NCBI GenBank assembly: GCA_028564675.1
Contig: JAOVVO010000004.1
Span: forward strand, 124,001 to 188,000
Length of the DNA stretch: 64,000 nucleotides
Source: Onchocerca lupi
Taxonomy: Eukaryota > Nematoda > Chromadorea > Rhabditida > Onchocercidae
Direction of reading: 5' to 3'
Positions 40,647-52,345 of this stretch are shown here, piece by piece. A program made the translations under genes and the position numbers. Position 1 is the first letter of the stretch. Each line of letters opens with the position of its first letter. The notes beneath the pieces are model-generated. The model had not been told where the DNA came from. It did not search any database and saw only the letters and a list, made by a program, of their open reading frames with translations.

Positions 40647-42051
40647 GAAATTATTGATAACTTTGTTTTTTCGTTCTATTTATTGTCAGATGCGGTTGCC
40701 ACTACATTTCTGTCTTTCTATTTGTTGTAAAATCCAGTTGTCATTACATTTTTGTCTTAAAAGTATTTACTAATATTAAGTCTAGGCTTTGAGAGCTTTA
40801 TGAAATAGGACAGTTTTAGTTCGGATAAATCTCTTTTTTAAGAGCTATTCTATTATAGAAATTTGCGAGAGGCTTTTATTTGAAAATTTTATTTAATTTC
40901 TTTTGGCCTTAGTATATCTACAAGATTTTGTATTTCCGCATACATGACTTTTAATTCAATGAATAGAAAAATCAGCCATTTTCGGTCCGTTACAGGGAAT
41001 TTTCTTCTCACCATTATCTTCCTGACTGATGTAGTCGATCATTTATAGATCTTTCAGTGACTGAAAGTTTTCATTTTCGGCATATCTATTCCGAACTCTT
41101 TCGATTTCAGTAGACCACAAATCTAGTCTGTTGATGGATTCCTATTAAGCACATATGAATTTATATAATGCTTTCAAATAAATTGTCATAATGTGAGTTA
41201 GTATATAAGTTATATTTAGTCCTGTATTTATTCATTGAACAAAAGTTTACTCTTGCAGTGAAAATAATTATTGAAGCAACACAAAATGTCAACACATCAC
41301 TTGTTATGTTCGATTATTTTCAACTTGCCATCTTAAGCGTATGAAGTAAAAAACCGTTATCTTTTCTTAAGTGTAACATAGAACCTTCTTTGTATTTATG
41401 AAACCAACTAAAGTTTGTTGTTAGAGAATCAACAAAGGTAGAGATCATGATCCTCGATGTAGGGTAGGATTCAAAAAAATTTTGAGCTGCAACAGTCATT
41501 AATGTTCATGCAACGTATTCTATTTTGCTGTAGCTTATTGATAGAGTAGGACGTTCCCTAGATTGGGATGTGGAGTATTTGGTTTTCCGGAAAATTTTTC
41601 CAAGTTTTGCAGTCGGTTGGAGATCTCTGTTTGCTACATTAAATAATTATGTTAGATTTATGGCCAACTACTTCCAGGTTGGATAAGCGGATTTATTTGA
41701 TGCTTGTAGTGGGTATTTAGAAAGCTATGAATTGGTCTAACATCGCCGATAGTTTGACGATAATTTTTGTATGGTTCACTACTTTAGATTGATCCTGGTC
41801 ACATAATTTTTACTAGAATTGAGATTTATGATATAATTCGGGATTTGTAATGCAGTTCATTCATCACTTCTGTTTTTAATAGTGCTGGTTACATTCCTAT
41901 GAGTGTCCTTTTCTTAAGTGCGTATTCCAAGATTTTACCTTCCAAAAATTGTTTGATAATGAGAATTAGATAAATCGGCTTTATCCTTAAATATATTATT
42001 TTAGTTAGAGTGACTCTAGCTAATATTATCTTTATTAATTTCAGGCACACC
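40647..42051. other. Intergenic region upstream of RPL13A
   Basis: 1.4 kb without convincing coding exons on either strand. Contains the 3' UTR of the DGCR6-like gene and presumably the ribosomal-protein promoter. A TTTCAG acceptor sits 8 bases before the RPL13A ATG, as expected for a trans-spliced nematode ribosomal-protein message. Confidence 0.5.
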
Positions 42052-43134
42052 ATGGGGCTGATTGATAAGCCGATCATTATTGATGGTAAAGATCATCTTC
42101 TGGGAAGATTGGCATCGGTTATCGCCAAACAGCTTCTCCTTGGTCAAAAAATTGTCGTTGTGCGATGCGAAGATATTGCCATTTCTGGCAATTTTCATCG
42201 TTCCAAATTAAAGTTTATGAGTTTTCTGCGGAAGCGATGCAACGTTAAACCGGCACGTGGTCCATATCACTTCCGTGCACCAAGTCGTATATTCTGGCGA
42301 ACTGTCCGCGGTATGTTGCCGCATAAAACACATCGCGGAAAAGCGGCACTACTTCGTTTGAAGGCTTTCGATGGCATTCCACAACCCTATGATCGCGTTA
42401 AACGACAAGTTCATCCCGCAGCTTTGCGTCATTTGGCGTTGAAGCCACGGAGAAAATATTGCACAGGTACATGTTTTTTTGACTTTACTAGTTTTTGTGC
42501 TGACACTTTTTTTTCTTAAAAATTATTAGTTTTTATGTTGACATTTTTGATGTCATTTAGTTGAAGAACATCGAAACCATTTTCTTCGATTCGTCTTCCC
42601 ATCCATTTCATTTATAAACTAGTAATTTTAAAAGTGTGTCAGCTGTGGAAATTTTCAGAATAGATTTAGGAATAAATCGTTTTTTTAATGTGAAAATTAT
42701 TTTAGTAGGATTAGTTAATTTTTTATGTATAAAGGCTAGAAGTATTAGCGACTATAGTTTACATCTGATTATTGCTGTTCGAGCACTTTATAAAAAATGA
42801 AAGCTTCAATCAAGTGAATTAATCAAAAAATTTGATTTATTGCTTATTGTGCGTATATCTATGCCGCACTTAATAAGTTTACATTATGAATCATTTCGAT
42901 TTTAAAATTACGATAATCAACGGTAATACATTTTTAGTTGGGCATCTTGCGCATGAAGTAGGTTGGCAGTATCGAGATGTAGTTGCAAAACTGGAAGCTA
43001 AAAGAAAATTGAAGAGTGCGGCATTTTATCAGCACAAGAAGATGAAATCAAAGCTTTTGGCAGAGGCATTGAAATCAGAAGTTGTTAAAAATTCACCCTA
43101 TCAAAAGCTGATAGAATCTTATGGTTACCAGTAA
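42052..43134 (+). CDS. RPL13A: 60S ribosomal protein L13a (uL13), 2 exons
   Basis: Structural protein of the large cytosolic ribosomal subunit. Exons 42052-42466 and 42938-43134; total 612 nt and 203 residues, the same length as human L13a. Seen: [20 protein letters not shown], the conserved [20 protein letters not shown] block, [14 protein letters not shown] and the basic C-terminal helix. The single intron (471 bases) interrupts after KYCTG/V. ATG follows TTTCAGGCACACC. AATAAA at 43178-43183. In human this gene hosts C/D snoRNAs in its introns; I looked for paired C and D boxes in this intron and did not find a convincing set. Confidence 0.97.
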
Positions 43135-43417
43135 ATTTCTCTTTTGTTAATTTCTCTCTTGTCTTTTTTATGATTGCAATAAAGTTTTTGTATGTTTGTT
43201 AAGACCGACTTTCATTTTAACACAGAAAGATCACTGTTATTGAGAATATTTTACCACTGCTTTGCTGCAAAGAGTAATATATATTGGGGATGGTTTTATT
43301 TACGGAAATATATGATGACTGTAAACATATCGAAGTGAAAAAAAGTGAGAAATTCAATTCAGGCTTCATGGCTCTATGTTTCCAAGTATCAAAATTTAGT
43401 AATCGAACTTTTTGAAC
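43135..43417 (+). other. Spacer between RPL13A and ELP6
   Basis: 283 bases with the RPL13A poly(A) signal and, near its end, an ATTCAATTCAG acceptor followed by a short upstream reading frame. The short same-strand gap makes a two-gene operon plausible. Confidence 0.4.
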
Positions 43418-45227
43418 ATGCTAACGGAAATTAGCAGTTTATTGGATGAGAAGGCATTCGATTGCAATATCATTGTGATCGAATGCGAAGATCTCAGCTC
43501 ACCTGCTTTCTTGCAATTGTGCATTGTCGATTATATATTAAAGAAGAATACGAAAGTTGTCTACGTATCAGCGACACGAAACATGCTAGCCTTCAAGTTC
43601 GTTCATTTGTTCCTGTGATGTTTGGTAATAATTTTGGGTCGATTACATGGAATATTTTGAATTTGCGGAAACATATTCGTAAAAAATATATTTCGAGATC
43701 ATATGCACTGTTAGCTATTTTAATATATCTCGCTTCTTTCTGTAGTAATTGAATTTGAATGCTTTCAATGTTGATTAATTTTCTGAAAAGATTCCAGTTC
43801 GTCATTCATGCCAAGATTTATTTTTGGTAACCGTACAGGTACTTTAGCAAAAAGAACATCTGATAAGTACTTTGCTAACACACTTGTACTTATAATGTGC
43901 CACTCAGAAAGATCATCCCGCTTGCTGTAATTTATTGGGACGTAACATGAATTTCACTTTGAATCTACTAAGGCAAGAAGGGACTGCCATTTTTCTTGCC
44001 TTGCTACATGCAGAGCGAAACTCTTGTTATATATCAGTAATATAGAACAGTTTGTTGTTACTTCCTGATATAAATTTCTACATCTAAACAATTTTGACGA
44101 GTATTTACTAGGACAATGGCAAATAAAATGATGATACGATTATCGGGAAAGCTGAAATTTTTGTTGATAAGTCAGTTCCTACCTAATGGTTTTATTAAGG
44201 ATAATGATGACACATTTTTCGCATGCCTTTTGGAGGTATCTGTCTTTTTGCATGCTTTTCGAAATTTTTTTAAGATCTTCGTTTTTTTTTTTTTCTTTTT
44301 TCTTTTTTTTTTTTGTTTTAATACTTTTGGTGCAACAATTTCTTACGATTAATTGAAAAGAAGGATGATTTTCTTTTTTTATTATTTAGCAGTTTCAAAA
44401 ATTTCATCTTATTATAGGAAATCAATAAGCAAATTGAAGAGAACGATAAGGAAATATTCATTATATGTGACAATTTCGCCGTATTTTGCGATTTCACTAA
44501 CACTTCCTTACATATTCTTACATTTATACGACGTTTGCAGCAATTCAGAAAGAATTTAGAAATCAAACTGGTAAAGCAAACTAATTTTTCATCGTTGTCA
44601 ATCCTACTAAAACTTCATCTGCTGGCTTCGTAAAAATACATCTCATCTATGTTGCTAATCCGCTTGACAGTGGATTATTTCCCATATGACTTTCAGGTAT
44701 TAACTTTCCAATCGAAAGATCAAATTTCCAGTATTATCCTCCATGAAAGTGACATTATTATAAGGATAAAACGTGTTGGAAATGGTTTTGCCAAAGACAT
44801 CACAGGACAGGTGCATTTATGATATTAAATTGTTTGTTAGTGTAAAAATCGTTCTACTAATTAATTTTTAACATTGCATTATTTTAGCACACATAATTAA
44901 CATAATTAAAATACTGTGAATTCAGTAGATCATTGAATTCATATAATTTTCTCTAAAAAAGATCTCCTCGTAACACTGTTTCTCTAAATGATTAATTTAT
45001 ACTCAATTAATTTCATTAGATGGAAATATGAATAATTTAATTAATCCTTGTCCCACTTCTGGAAATGTTTTGAACTATAAAATAATTTCGCCTCGACTAT
45101 AATTTTTCAGTTGTGTATGATGGAACACAATGGTAAGACGCCGTATACCGAAAATATTTTTAATTATCATTTGAGCGATCGGTCCGCACGACTTTTTCTT
45201 CCCGGAATGTCAAGACCGGAATTATAA
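43418..45227 (+). CDS. ELP6: Elongator complex protein 6 (ELP6), about 6 exons
   Basis: Subunit of the Elp4-Elp5-Elp6 RecA-like ring of Elongator, which supports wobble-uridine modification of tRNA in the cytosol. Best model: 43418-43596, 43798-43826, 43912-44025, 44102-44235, 44697-44810, 45111-45227; sums to 687 nt (228 residues, human 266) with all phases kept. Strong similarity at the ends: MLTEISSLLDE...VVYVSA at the N-terminus, and GNGFAKDITGQL plus LSDRSARLFLPGMSRP at the C-terminus, matching the GFCRDVHGQ and DKSVSFFAKGMS signatures of the family. The boundaries of exons 2, 3 and 4 are weak: exon 2 could instead end at 43838, and the exon 3 to 4 join is one of several choices. No Walker motifs, as expected for ELP6. 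Confidence 0.8.
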
Positions 45228-45719
45228 AACTCAATTATTATATGAATTTGTGCGGACATGTTATTTGATTATTTTAAGCATAGTATTGAAGGAAGATAAT
45301 ACATTTAAGCTTTGAATCCTAATTTAAACAGATCAAATGTATTTCAGAAAAAATTAGGAAAAATAAAAGAAACAAAGCGATAGCAAAATCCAATCATCCC
45401 TAGAAGTAAAAGAAATATAACAATCGCTTTGTCGGGATCATAAATACAGGACAATAAGTATACAGTACAGTGTAATGTACACTATATTCAGAAATAATTT
45501 AAATACATGATATTGTTTGTACTTGAAAAAAATTCTATATCATTGATGTCTTTATTAAATTGCATATCTCACGAAAAAATACTGAGGTCCTATGAAGCTA
45601 TAATCATTCTTTGAGTAGGAATATCTAAAGTTTAATTTGAAGAAAGTAAACGATAATTCGAGATATAAAGTTAAAATCCAAAGAGCGAGAAGATCTGTTT
45701 TTATTCTATTTTAATGTCT
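45228..45719. other. Convergent 3' intergenic region
   Basis: 492 AT-rich bases between the stops of ELP6 (+) and Porcupine (-). No coding exon seen. Confidence 0.5.
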
Positions 45720-47800
45720 TTAAAAAGCTTCTGACAGTAACAATGTAAATAGTCCGATGATATGACTAAAGTAGTAGGAATCAGCCCATACAGAAAGTGT
45801 ATGTCTCCAAGAATACCCAATTTCTGCTGTGCTATTATCAAATGCCATTCCAAGATATACCAAATGTATGAGAGCTAGAGCTCGAAATACGGCATTGATG
45901 GTTAGCGTATTTAAAGCATTCTGGAAACAAAAGTTTCATGTGAAAATTTGATACAAATGCATAGTTCAAATGCATCTAGATAGTACTAATTATTTGCAAT
46001 AATTTTGTTTTTTTTTTCTTTATTCATAAACTGCTTAGAAAAAGAAATAATCTGAGAACCTCTTTACATGTATGGTGACATTCTTTCTGACATTTCCTTG
46101 CACGAACGCATGAATCTGTGTGACGACTTAATTTACTCCTTATTTCTGCAAATTAATTTCATTAAATTTATATAATGGTCAAAAACGCTTTAAAAAAAGA
46201 AAAGAAAAAACTGAACCAACTTGTTTCAATATATGTATAGAATCCCAATGAAAATAGCACCGCAGATAACTGGAAATTAATGCCCTAAAACCGAAGCTTT
46301 AATGTGAGATTGCACTTGAACGTAGAAAATCCATGTGACAATTCGACCTTTGTGCACAACTTTTGCAGGAATTTTATAGGAAAAAAAGATCACGAATTGA
46401 AATAGTTCAAATGTATTCTAAAAATTAAAAACATTATGGACTTACATGAAAAAGGGAACTAACAGCATAGGTAATGAAAATTGCAGGTATACAGCCGTAT
46501 TTCCTAATCTCTCCAAAGATATCTGTAACATAAAATTATAGATTTCATTCAAAAGTTGAAAAGAAATTTTCGAAGGATAAGATAAAAATCTTGCTTACAA
46601 TGATGCAAAAATCGATGCATAGGTATATTCCATGAAACAACAACATCCACTAACGAACGAGGTAATTCGATATGAATCCAATCGGCAACAATACCAGAAT
46701 CAATGCCCGACAGTAACGAAGTGCCCGCAGATAACCAGCTTACAAAATAATGACTGAATCGAAATGATTGAGCAACAAAATATGCTCCAATGAAAGGCCA
46801 TTCGATAAAACTATCGGCAATACACGACGAATATATAACGGCCAACAATGAAAGAGCAATGTAGCTAAGAGCACGAAAGCAATTAGTTATTTCTACCTGA
46901 AATTATCTTTGTCTATTGTCTTTATTAACATTAAACTATTTGTTTTTTTTTAAATTCTCAAAAAAACATCAGTTTTTGGGATTTCTGTCTTTTTTTTTTC
47001 AAATAAGAAATAAATATCTAACTTACTTTGAATTCTTTAAGGCACAACGAGTCTTGATATTGTTTGTAAGTAATCCACGGACCAAATAATACAGTTGAAC
47101 TATCAAACATATAAGAGAGTAAATGCAATAATGTGATACTGCCATAAAATTCATTGGCCAGATCAAATGATAATGAAGTAACTTTCATTAGCACAATCAT
47201 CAATATACCACGCATTGACATAAATTCTTTGGCCGTGAAAAAATATTGCCTACAAAATTATTCAGAACCATTATGAGAATATTGATAAACGGATGAATAA
47301 ACGGCAATCAAACTTCTAAAGTTTCGATTTCAATGCATTCTCAAACATAAATGGAAAACATCATACTAAAATGATGATAGCTTTTTTGTTCGAATCTTCC
47401 CAATTTTGAGTCTAAAAATGGACACAATAAAAATGAAACTCACCAAATTAAAAGCATACCAATTGAATATACCAACATTACAAATTTAGTTTGCTTATTG
47501 AAGAGGAATTTATAATATGGTAATATAACAGTCAGGGCAATATATGTACATATCGATAATAAATTATTTTGAGTCCCTATTATAAACAATCCAGAAGCTA
47601 TGAAGATTAAATGTAGAGTGAAATCATTTATTATTCCTGAAATAATTTCCAAATTTCGCAACACTAAATTTTGCAACAAATCATCACCTAATTAGTTTAC
47701 TAATATCTCTAGATATTAAAGATTGTTTTATTTAATTATTTAGGTGATGATTTAAAAAAGATTCGAACCAGTAAAGCAGATTCAATAGTGTTAAGGAACT

Positions 47801-47851
<51 letters not shown>

Positions 47852-48221
47852 AAAAACAAAAACAAAAACAAAACAAAACGGAAATGGGAAAAAAATAAAG
47901 TAGTAAAAATAATAGTAAATCAAATAAATTTGACATTACCCTCACATTTTAATATAATTTTAATTTACATGAGAGGCTCTAGATTTGAAGCGAAAGTATA
48001 CCTTTTGCATGCAAAAACACGAGAAATCGTTTAAGAGCAGAACACAGCAATAGTTTCAGTATGGTACTACGCAAAGAACCAAGCACCCCTATCGGACAAA
48101 ACTGCCACTGATGGGTCATCTCTTCTTTAAAATAGATAAAGTCGATAAATTCTTCATCGGATAATTCCAAAGATTCATCATAGAACCATTTTTCTTCGTC
48201 AGACTTCCCCGAAATTGCCAT
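45720..48221 (-). CDS. PORCN: Protein-serine O-palmitoleoyltransferase Porcupine, 8 exons
   Basis: Multi-pass MBOAT enzyme of the endoplasmic reticulum that attaches palmitoleate to Wnt proteins, required for their secretion (MOM-1 in C. elegans). Exons 48221-48002, 47687-47444, 47249-47027, 46896-46599, 46522-46446, 46284-46221, 46145-46060, 45920-45720; total 1,413 nt, 470 residues (human 461). Seen: MKVTSLSFDLA and VLFGPWITY in the first half; FSHYFVSWLSAGTSL; the MBOAT core IELPRSLVDVVVSWNIPM with the active-site Asn near residue 319; and SSLFHGINFQLSAVL with the catalytic His at about 354, falling exactly at an exon end. A Cys-rich loop follows (CVRARKCQKECHHTC). The N-terminus is unusually acidic (DEEKWFYDESLELSDEE). 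Intron 1 contains a 49-base poly-A run on the plus strand. Divergent from the KICS2 homologue. Confidence 0.93.
47802..47878. repeat. Poly-A tract followed by (CAAAAA)n
   Basis: 49 consecutive A residues (47802-47850) followed by CAAAAA-type units, inside the first intron of Porcupine (poly-T on the coding strand). Could be the A-tail of an old retroposed sequence, but no retroposed body is visible next to it. It may also mark an assembly- or length-variable site. Confidence 0.8.
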
Positions 48222-49006
48222 CCTGGTGCAGTTTGATTTTCAAAATAGTATTAATTGCTAGTTCTGAGAAAATAAATTGACCGAACAAAGGCATAAGCAT
48301 CTTAAAATGTTTTTCTTCTCCATTGAGGATGGTTTATTGCGACTGAGTTAATATGATTAACTTTGATTATCCAATGAGCAATTCAGCATAACAACTTAAT
48401 AAATCACTATAAAATTAGAATGAATCACTTGAAATTTAAAGTAACCATGTCATTTCTAAAATCACTTGATTTAAGCTTACAATGAATCAGTTCAAATTCA
48501 GTCCAATTCAACGAGACACAATTGCTTGAATATGTGGTGTAATACACTATCAACGAAGGAAACAACGACGGATCGTTTTTCCCAAGAGATCAAATGGTCT
48601 TCTTCAATTCTGAGTTATAGACAGAAGTAGTGGAACAGCTGTTGCTGGTAGTTTCCTTTTCATATCTAAATATCTTCTGCAATGTGATTTTAATGATATG
48701 TTGAATTTGCGACACATCAATTTGCTCACTGCGATATGCATGCTTTGCAGCCACTGCTTGCAATGTGGGAAATCAGAAGTACGATATACTTCTGATAAGT
48801 AATCCGTAAGGCATGAAGATATGATAGCAATTCCAAACTTATAATATCTCAATATGCAAGTTCGTGCCACCGAGTAAGAAAAGAGTTCGAAGTAATTAGT
48901 TGCCTACAAATTGATATTCAGGAGTGCCTAAGTTGGATATGGTTGTTTTGAGTAAAGTTAAGCAGCATTGATATTTTGTTTCAGTAATTAAGTTGCAGAT
49001 GATCAG
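48222..49006. other. Divergent promoter region, Porcupine / KICS2
   Basis: 785 bases between two genes reading away from each other. An open minus-strand frame here (48604-48870) begins with a non-ATG codon and lacks splice partners, so I treat it as chance. TTTCAG near 48,981-48,984 and TTGCAG at 48,993-48,998 could serve as leader acceptors for KICS2. Confidence 0.45.
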
Positions 49007-51575
49007 ATGATATCGGAGACAGCATCCACTTGTTCAGCAGCAGCAGCAGCCGCAGATATCGCTTGTATAGATCCCCTTGATGGCAATGATCTTTGTCCTC
49101 TCCTTCAGGTACATTAAAAAAATTTTTTCTTTCTTTTCAGGCCTTTCCTAACTTTCCTTTCCATTTTTCGGTTTAGTGATTTCCTTGTTCGTCAATTTGG
49201 AATTATTGTTTTCCTTTGCGTAAGATACATATAGCTAGTTTATTATTTGCATAAATTCTCCAGCAGTTCGGCACAGCGATGAGCAAAGCTTGTTTCGATG
49301 ATGCTCGAGTATTGATTGAATCGTTTCGTGCAATACGGGCTCCAATATCAGCAAGTGCCGAAGATTCTCTTTGCCATTTACTCCTTTCTGCTTGCATTCA
49401 GGTTGTTTGATTGATTTCTTGCAGCAATCAAAAATCCTATGAGAAGGGTGCTTGTCACAACTGAAAATTTTGTATTTTTAGATAGTAAAAGCGGAGAACG
49501 CATATTATTTCTTGAATTTTACAGTACCAAAAGCTTTTTTTCGACGAGAAAGTTCCCTACAGTTAACTTATACACAGATCAAGTGATATTTTCACCTAAT
49601 TTTTTTCATATCGCTTCCTGCTTAATTTGAACTTAGATGAGCAGAATTTTTGATAAATGGAGAGTTCGAAACTTAATATAGTTGAATAAAATCTTAATAT
49701 CACTGTTTAGTAAAATTATAAGAGATTTTGAATTACATTAATCATAGATAGTCGTTAGAGTGGTAGTTCGAAATGATTTAAATTCAATATTATGTAAATA
49801 GTCATATTATATAATAAAATGAAGTTCAGTTGACCAAAAAAAAAATCATGAAATTTTTATTATTCTTAAGAATAGTCCAATTCCTTATACTTCAGAGCCG
49901 AATTATGTCGAATGGATGATGTCGTAGGAAATACTAAGATTTCAGCAGCAGAAGATATCAGACGACGTTTGATCGATTTTACCAGTGCCAGAGTTTCAAT
50001 GATCAATGTTTACAATTCATTTCTAGTTGAAAGTAGTGTTTTTTTAATTCGTTGCTATATTGTTTTATTTTCTTATTACAGCACACTATCAATTTTAATC
50101 ATGCACAATACCAACATTTTATATTATCTAGGAATTTCGGTTTAATTATCGGGAAAATTATTCAGATTTTGGTCTTCCAAATGAACTAATAGCTTTGACG
50201 ACAGTTCTTTCATCAGTGGAACATTTATTAATGCTTTTAGTTAACCACGAATCACTTAAATCTTTATTTACTTTTGTTGTTAACGAAATAGTGGCGATGA
50301 AGCTACTTTTGGAAGTGCAGTTAGCTCTCATACGATGCGAGGTTCTGTTTTTGTCGTTTCGTAAAACTTTTAACTATTTGAAGAAAAATAAGACATCAGC
50401 TCCATTTGGGTCTAAAGATTTTTGTGAATGAGCATCTTTACCTAATTTTGGCATTCTGTTTTTTCAAATATTTCGAACTGTTGATCAATATATTTTAGTT
50501 CTTGCAATCACTGATTAAGTTGAAGAGCGCGCATGTTAGACTTCGGGCATGGTTCAATTCCGTTGGTTATAAACCTATGCAAATCAAAACTAGAGTCAAA
50601 TTCTTCGGCTTCAGTAATGATTTGCATTTTAAAATTGCACGTATTAGTTTTTTCGTTCTATCTGTCTACTTTGAAGTTATGAAGAATGTGCTTCGCTGTA
50701 ATATTTTTGTAATAACATTTTAGCATTGCGATTTCAGGGCCACAGGTTCAGTGTTCTTCTTTGAGACTGTGTAGCTGGGCTTATGAATTTTACATGTTAT
50801 TATTGGCAAAGTTCTCTCTATATTTTCATGATTCATTACAATCACAGTGCTCAACAAACGACTTTGATCATACAATTAGTGCTATGAAATCACCGAATTT
50901 TGTTCAGATATTCACTGCCTTTCAACGCAGGATGGAACCCTTGTTTATTCTTTTGATTGCTAACCGTTGCAGTGCTCCAGATATATCGTCTCGTTCGTTT
51001 TATCAATTATTAGCTGCTTGTTTATTTTTCATTTGTTTCTTCTATTCCTCTTTTTTATGGACAAGTATTTTTTTAAAATCCTTAACATTTGAAAGTTTTA
51101 GGCGAAACATTTTAATTTCTTGATCTTAATGAATCCACATCATTGTCCATATTTAAAAGTCCTTTTCCATTTGATACCTGTTTTTGCCTTCCGTGTTATA
51201 TTTGATTTATTTTATTCTTTCTAGCATTTTTTTAAGAAAAATAATATAGAGGGAATTAAATTTTCAGTTGTTGGTTATGGCTGTGCTGCAAATACTAATG
51301 ATGGGGAAGGTGAATTGCGGAAAAAATTTTTAGTCTTTCTGAGAATAGGTGATGAAGCAAAAAAAGTGAATTTACTACTTCCGTCGATTTCTATACTTAT
51401 ACAGGACTCAGTTACTAAAAAGTCTGGAACAGATCGTATCATATATTGCTATGATCAACTTATATGCAAGATACGTTTTTTTATTTTCCGTATTCAACTT
51501 GTTGATGAAATAGAGATTTGCACAAGTTTACCAAATGCCAAAATAAATTCAGAGTTGAATAAGAGTAAATTTTAG
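49007..51575 (+). CDS. KICS2: KICS2 / C12orf66-like KICSTOR subunit, about 7 exons
   Basis: In mammals KICS2 is part of KICSTOR, which holds GATOR1 on the lysosome and restrains mTORC1 when amino acids are low. Exons: 49007-49108, 49264-49401, 49896-50025, 50132-50341, 50499-50565, 50738-51019, 51268-51575. Similar blocks: PLLQFGTAMSKACFDDAR near the start; SLIKLKSAHVRLRAWF, matching SLVNLHSAHTKLQTW; and LLLAKFSLYFHDSL, matching LLAKFSFYFHEAL, the most conserved part; then a C-terminal block IIYCYDQ. An Ala run at residues 11-16 comes from CAG/GCA repeats. The join between exons 2 and 3 does not keep frame: exon 2 ends in phase 0 and exon 3 needs a phase-2 partner. A missed small exon, an error or a decayed gene are open. 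The ends of exons 3 and 6 are also uncertain. Confidence 0.75.
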
Positions 51576-52270
51576 AAAAATTTTCTTTTTTTTTTCTTCG
51601 GTTTTTCTGAATGAGCTTAGGTACAATAACCACATTTGATAAGTAGTCTTATTAATCATTGTATTTATGTATTGTGTAATCTTTTTATTCTCGTAGATAA
51701 GAAATTATGAATGATTCTTTAGGAAAATTAAGAATATTTTTCAGTTATATGTTTTTTAAAACTATTAATTTGTCAGGATTGATTCGTTTTATATAAATAT
51801 TTTTTTCATTTTAGAGTTTCTTCATATTACCAGTGGAATATAATTTATATATAACGATTATTTTTGACCGAAAAGTTAGCGAGCGTGATAACACAGTGGT
51901 TAGCTTTTTGTTGAACAGTTGCAGTCAGTTGCGATGCACTAAAATCTGTCAGAGTTGGCGAAAATTTTCAACGTAATTTATTTGTAATAGAATGTTTTGT
52001 TATTTTATATCATTCTTATTGTTGCTACAGTAAATATGGATGCTTCTTCGAGACATTGTAGAATTGTATTTCTTTCCTTCCGAAAGAAGAAACTAACTCT
52101 TAAAAATCATAACTTAAAGATAGCGTCCAATAGTTTTATGTTTAGCCAAGAATTATTATTTGAAATGTCAGTAATTTTTCTCATGTCCGAGACATTCATG
52201 TGTAAATAGAAATATGTATTTTAAGATTATATAACTTCTACTTATCTTTTCTCAAATGAAATTTGCTTGC

Positions 52271-52271
<1 letters not shown>

Positions 52272-52345
<74 letters not shown>
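52272..52345. repeat. (TTA)n microsatellite
   Basis: About 25 uninterrupted TTA/ATT units. An open frame reading poly-Tyr on the plus strand is a by-product. Likely length-polymorphic. Confidence 0.95.

Noticed and set aside
42467..42937. Possible C/D-box snoRNA in the RPL13A intron
   Set aside because: Only a partial C-like box (TGATGT) and scattered CTGA; no pair with flanking terminal stem, so not called.
47732..47945. Poly-Phe open frames
   Set aside because: Translation of the poly-T strand of a homopolymer within a Porcupine intron.
48604..48870. 88-codon minus-strand frame between Porcupine and KICS2
   Set aside because: Starts with GTG, has no exon partner and no family resemblance, and lies in a divergent promoter region.
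51884..51960. tRNA-like start near the phrase AACACAGTGGTTAGC
   Set aside because: Resembles a D-arm region by eye, but no T-arm GGTTCGA or acceptor stem at the right distance.
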